In this document: piece after piece, positions 61,405 to 64,000 of the stretch
Layout: each line of letters opens with the position of its first letter
How positions within the stretch are numbered: the stretch's first letter is position 1
NCBI GenBank assembly: GCA_016699675.1
Contig: CP064985.1
Span: 558,001 to 622,000 of the forward strand
Direction of reading: 5' to 3'
Length of the DNA stretch: 64,000 nt
Source of the DNA: Austwickia sp.
GTDB taxonomy: Bacteria; Actinomycetota; Actinomycetes; Actinomycetales; Dermatophilaceae
Position numbers and translations under genes: made by a program
Notes under the pieces: generated by a model
Told to the model about the DNA's origin: nothing
Seen by the model: the letters and a program-made list of their open reading frames with translations, nothing else
Database searches by the model: none

Positions 61405-62094
61405 TTAGCCGAACAGGCCGCCCCCGCCCCCGGACGACGGCGGCGGGGTCCACTCGAATGCCTGCACGATGACGAAACCCGGGCCGTGGAACGCGTATTG
61501 GAACGCCTCTCCCGTCCCGCCCCGCAGCAGGCTGCGGACGTTCATGGAGTTGACCACCTGGGGCACGAGGTTGGCCGACCAGCCGACGCAGGCGTTCATG
61601 TCGACGTACGTCGGTTGCTGCGCGCAGTCCAGCACCACCGGCTTGCCGACGGAGGCGAGCGCGACGGTGCCCTGGCCGTGCACGAGGGTGTTGAACATCC
61701 CGCCGGACATCATGCCGGCGCCCTGCACGCGGTGGATGTCCCAGTTCAGGGCCGCGTCGAAGGCCAGCAGGTTGCGGCCGTTGATCGAGATGCCGTCGCC
61801 GCCGAGGTCGATGAGGTAGACGTACCCGCCGGACGCCGCGAAGAAGACCTCGCCCTGGCCGCGCACGCGCATGAGCGGTACGTCGTCCTGGGCGATCATC
61901 TTCTTCAGCAGCTTGCCCACCGAGCCGGCGCCCTCGTGCTGGAACTCGATCTGCCCCTGGTAGGCGACCATCGAGCCCTTCACGGCCAGGACGTCGGGTC
62001 CGAGGCTGACCCGCAGCAGCTGACTGTTCTGCAACGCGAACCGCTGGTTCGTCTGCACTTCCAAGTTGGCCTGGTCGAAGAGGTTGCTCTGCAT
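61405..62094 (-). CDS. AIM24-family protein
   Basis: The 229-residue protein is a beta-rich AIM24 (DUF124, TerD-associated) domain: LLRVSLGPDVLAVKGSMVAYQG, EVFFAASGGYVYLIDLGGDGISINGRNLLAFD and MMSGGMFNTLVHGQGTVALAS, ending in a Gly-rich FEWTPPPSSGGGGGLFG. The bacterial role is unknown. The family is named after a yeast mitochondrial protein. It is upstream of the alpha/beta hydrolase on the same strand, 45 bases away. Confidence 0.85.
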   Translation of the reverse strand: MQSNLFDQANLEVQTNQRFALQNSQLLRVSLGPDVLAVKGSMVAYQGQIEFQHEGAGSVGKLLKKMIAQDDVPLMRVRGQGEVFFAASGGYVYLIDLGGDGISINGRNLLAFDAALNWDIHRVQGAGMMSGGMFNTLVHGQGTVALASVGKPVVLDCAQQPTYVDMNACVGWSANLVPQVVNSMNVRSLLRGGTGEAFQYAFHGPGFVIVQAFEWTPPPSSGGGGGLFG

Positions 62095-62186
62095 GACCCG
62101 AGCCTAGACACAGCAGGGTGATCGGCGGGCGCGTCGACAGGCCGCCGGGAGGCCCGAGGCGCCCGGACGGCAGGGCCACCTCGTCG

Positions 62187-62462
62187 TCAGGACGTGGGGG
62201 GCGTGGGCCTGGGCGTGTGCGGAGTGGTCACGCAGGCAGGTCCCTCGCGCATCAAGGCGCACTGGGCGACGACCTCCTCCAGATCCTCGGCCGATATCGC
62301 GTCCACCAGTTGCCGCGACTCCACCACGATGGTCATCGACACACCGCTTCGGACCGGTACCGGTGCGGCGCCGACACGTGGACCCAAAGTCGTCCCGCGC
62401 CAACCGATGACGTCCGTCGACGCCGAATCGAGCATCAGCTCCACGCGCATCCCGTTGTCGGC
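62187..62462 (-). pseudogene. 3' remnant of a gene truncated by the IS21-type element
   Basis: About 90 codons remain (MRVELMLDSASTDVIGW to TPHTPRPTPPTS). The composition is that of a real protein with a Cys pair (QCALMREGPACVTTP) and a Pro/Thr end, but the 5' part is missing where the IS end begins. The frame stays open into the IS end back to an ATG at 62576, so a chimeric product is possible. I do not recognise the family. Confidence 0.55.
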
Positions 62463-62480
62463 TGTCAAGGGACAGTCGGA

Positions 62481-62564
62481 ACTGCCCAGTGGCGGACATG
62501 AAAGCTGCCCGCTGACGGTCACGAGATCTGCCCGGTGGTGGCCACGGGATCTACCCAAGGGGGT
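62481..62564. repeat. Four 15-bp repeats at 23-bp spacing in the IS end
   Basis: Units begin at 62481, 62504, 62527 and 62550. They follow a pattern (N)CTGCCC(N)(N)TG(N)(N)GG, with the last copy the most divergent. The spacing of just over two helical turns puts all copies on one face, which suits cooperative binding of the IstA transposase. Confidence 0.8.
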
Positions 62565-62588
62565 TGTGGCCACCACCGACCAGGGTGG

Positions 62589-63371
62589 TCAGTTCAACGG
62601 GCTCACCCCTTGACCGGCGAGTGCTTGGGTGAGCCGGACGCTGTCGCCGCTGGTCTGGCAGACGTGGGCGTGGTGGAGCAGTCGGTCCACCGTGGCGGTG
62701 GCCAGCGTCTTGGGCATCAGCTCGTCGAACCCAGAGGGGTGGAGGTTCGAGCTGATCGCGACTGACCGCTTCTCATAGGCGGCGTCGACGAGTCTGTAGA
62801 GCCCCTCGGCGGCGTCCGCGGCGACCGGCAGCAGGCCGATGTCATCGACGATGACCAGGTCGGCGCGCAGGACCCGGGCGATGGCCTTGGTGACAGTGTC
62901 GTCCGCACGGTGCCTTCGGAGTAGGACGCCGAGGTCTTCCAGGGTGAACCAGGCGACCTTCAACCCGGCCTCGACGGCTTGCTGGCCAAGGGCCTCCAGC
63001 AGGAACGTCTTCCCGGTGCCCGACGGGCCGCAGACCACGAGGTTCTCGCGGCGGTGGACCCATTCCAGGGTGCGGAGCGCCTGCTGGGTCGGGACTGGGA
63101 TCGAGGATGCCTCGGGCTGCCACGCGTCGAAGGTCTTCCCGGTGGGGAAGCCCGCCGACGCTCGCCGGGTGACAAGTGCGGAACGCTCCCGGCCGGCGAC
63201 CTCCTCGGCGAACAGCGCCTTCAACACCTCGGCGGGCTCCCAGCGTTGGGCTTTCGCGGTTGCGACGACCTCGGGTGCGTGACGACGGATGTGCGGCAGC
63301 CGCAACCGGCGCAACAGCTCCTCCAGTTCGGCTGGCAGCGGCGGTGCTGACGCCGTGCTTCTCGTCGTCAT
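62589..63371 (-). CDS. istB: IS21-family helper ATPase IstB
   Basis: IstB is an AAA+ ATPase of the DnaC type that chooses target DNA and activates the IstA transposase. The 260-residue protein has Walker A CGPSGTGKT (114-122), Walker B ADLVIVDDIGLLP, sensor I SVAISSNLHPSGF and the family N-terminus LPAELEELLRRLRLPHIRR. It overlaps the end of istA (ATGA) and appears intact. Confidence 0.95.
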   Translation of the reverse strand: MTTRSTASAPPLPAELEELLRRLRLPHIRRHAPEVVATAKAQRWEPAEVLKALFAEEVAGRERSALVTRRASAGFPTGKTFDAWQPEASSIPVPTQQALRTLEWVHRRENLVVCGPSGTGKTFLLEALGQQAVEAGLKVAWFTLEDLGVLLRRHRADDTVTKAIARVLRADLVIVDDIGLLPVAADAAEGLYRLVDAAYEKRSVAISSNLHPSGFDELMPKTLATATVDRLLHHAHVCQTSGDSVRLTQALAGQGVSPLN

Positions 63372-64000
63372 CGGGCCACCTCGTTCCCGTCGCGGCCGTC
63401 GTGCTGGCCGACCTGTTCACCGAGCCGTGCCCATGCGCTGGTGCCCTGGGTCAGCGAGGAGTCCTCGCTGGCCCGGTGCTCACCGGCTTTCGGTGCTCGG
63501 GCGTGGTGGTCCAGGATCGAGGACAGGTCTGCTTCGGCGAACCGGCCGTGCACGGCGGCGTGGCCCAGTGCCCAGTCGACCTCGACGGGGTCGAACAGCT
63601 TGGCCAAGCTGAGGGCTTCGGCCATCTTGACGCGCATCCGTGGTGTGCCTGCGGCGGCGGCCTCGATCAGCCACAACCTCGCGCCCTCGCCCAGGTCGAG
63701 GAAGTCGGACTCGGCCGGGTTCTTCGCACGGGGCTGGCGGTCCAGTGGCCCGGACGGCTGGGCTGGGAAGTGCTCGTCATCGATCTTCGGGGTGCCGGGT
63801 GTGGCCCGGCGGTGGCGGGCGACTTCGAGGGGACCGTCCTGGCCGACGTGGACGATGACGACCCACTCGTCCTCGCCGACACCATGGGCACGGACCCACA
63901 CCGTCGCACCCAGCAGGGCATGCGGGACCGAGTACTGGCCGGACTCGAACATCACCATCGGTGTGTTGCCCGGCACCACCCGCGTGGTGCCGAACGCGAC
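63368..64000 (-). CDS. istA: IS21-family transposase IstA, C-terminal part (runs off the window)
   Basis: The frame is open to the edge. About 210 residues are visible, starting in the window with VAFGTTRVVPGNTPMVMFESGQYSV-like beta strands of the Mu-transposase-type barrel domain after the DDE core, and ending in a helical region (AEALSLAKLFDPVEVDWALGHAAVHGRF) and a His/Asp-rich tail. The DDE catalytic domain lies outside the window, so integrity cannot be judged. Confidence 0.85.
   Translation of the reverse strand, partial: VAFGTTRVVPGNTPMVMFESGQYSVPHALLGATVWVRAHGVGEDEWVVIVHVGQDGPLEVARHRRATPGTPKIDDEHFPAQPSGPLDRQPRAKNPAESDFLDLGEGARLWLIEAAAAGTPRMRVKMAEALSLAKLFDPVEVDWALGHAAVHGRFAEADLSSILDHHARAPKAGEHRASEDSSLTQGTSAWARLGEQVGQHDGRDGNEVAR

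Larger units (their letters stand above)
62463..64000 (-). mobile_element. IS21-family insertion sequence, partial (istB and 3' part of istA)
   Basis: The istA-istB pair with ATGA overlap defines an IS21-type element. One end, starting near TGTCAAGGGACAG at 62463, carries four 15-bp repeats spaced by exactly 23 bases, as expected for multiple transposase-binding sites at IS21 ends. The other end lies beyond the window. Confidence 0.85.

Overview
The window is about 64 kb of very GC-rich DNA from a Gram-positive actinobacterium. The evidence is the LPXTG cell-wall sorting signal at the left edge, a WhiB-family regulator, an RsdA/SigD pair beside guaB, GatD-MurT lipid II amidation, a CIRCE-controlled groES-groEL with a His-rich GroEL tail, GuaB3, and the menaquinone genes menA/B/C/E. 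The order guaB3, guaB, rsdA, sigD, whiB, groEL, groES follows the order I remember for the Mycobacterium tuberculosis guaB2-sigD-whiB3-groEL1 region. An order such as Micrococcales is plausible, but the genus cannot be read from this sequence. Almost everything is chromosomal housekeeping. The only clear mobile DNA is an IS21-type element that runs off the right edge.

Layout. 1-5 kb: the end of a sortase-anchored protein, a stand-alone B12-binding mutase subunit, a secreted M23 peptidase and the PcrA/UvrD helicase. 5-7 kb: two GNAT acetyltransferases and a small membrane protein. 6.7-10.9 kb: a PspC/LiaF-like envelope-stress module with a response regulator, a PspC-histidine kinase and divergent PspC membrane proteins. 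10.9-15 kb: Nudix hydrolase, GT4 glycosyltransferase, PIG-L deacetylase and a UPF0104-type flippase-like protein. 15-22.5 kb: a chemoreceptor, GatD-MurT, a multi-TM SGNH hydrolase and a PAP2 phosphatase. 22.8-25.5 kb: a HemY-type porphyrinogen oxidase translationally coupled to a radical SAM/SPASM protein. 25.5-30.6 kb: an uncharacterised cluster (MDR reductase, PTPS-like protein, GT4 glycosyltransferase, methyltransferase, and a convergent GTP cyclohydrolase II-RibD reductase fusion). 30.6-38.7 kb: NTF2-like protein, ZIP transporter, guaA, SURF1, NYN nuclease, succinic semialdehyde dehydrogenase and guaB3. 38.8-46.2 kb: patatin-like protein, guaB, rsdA, sigD, whiB and groEL-groES. 46.3-49.6 kb: THUMP-like methyltransferase, cobT and cobS. 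49.7-58.8 kb: menaquinone genes interleaved with pta, yqeY, a frameshifted hydrolase and an SDR. 58.9-62.1 kb: glycerate kinase, alpha/beta hydrolase and AIM24. 62.2-64 kb: a gene remnant cut by the IS21-type element.

The best candidate for an undescribed system is the 25.5-30.6 kb cluster. The PTPS-like protein has lost all three catalytic residues and one zinc ligand but keeps the fold signature. It sits in a tightly coupled operon (GTGA stop/start overlaps) with a glycosyltransferase and a methyltransferase, next to a purine-opening cyclohydrolase-reductase. This suggests a glycosylated and methylated pterin- or pyrimidine-derived small molecule. That chemistry is inferred and not shown by the sequence. 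Other points of interest are a MurT without its zinc-ribbon cysteines, a 12-codon ORF behind a 14-nt perfect complement of the 16S rRNA 3' end, a pair of palindromes sharing one core between convergent genes, and a 23-bp-periodic repeat array at the end of the IS element.
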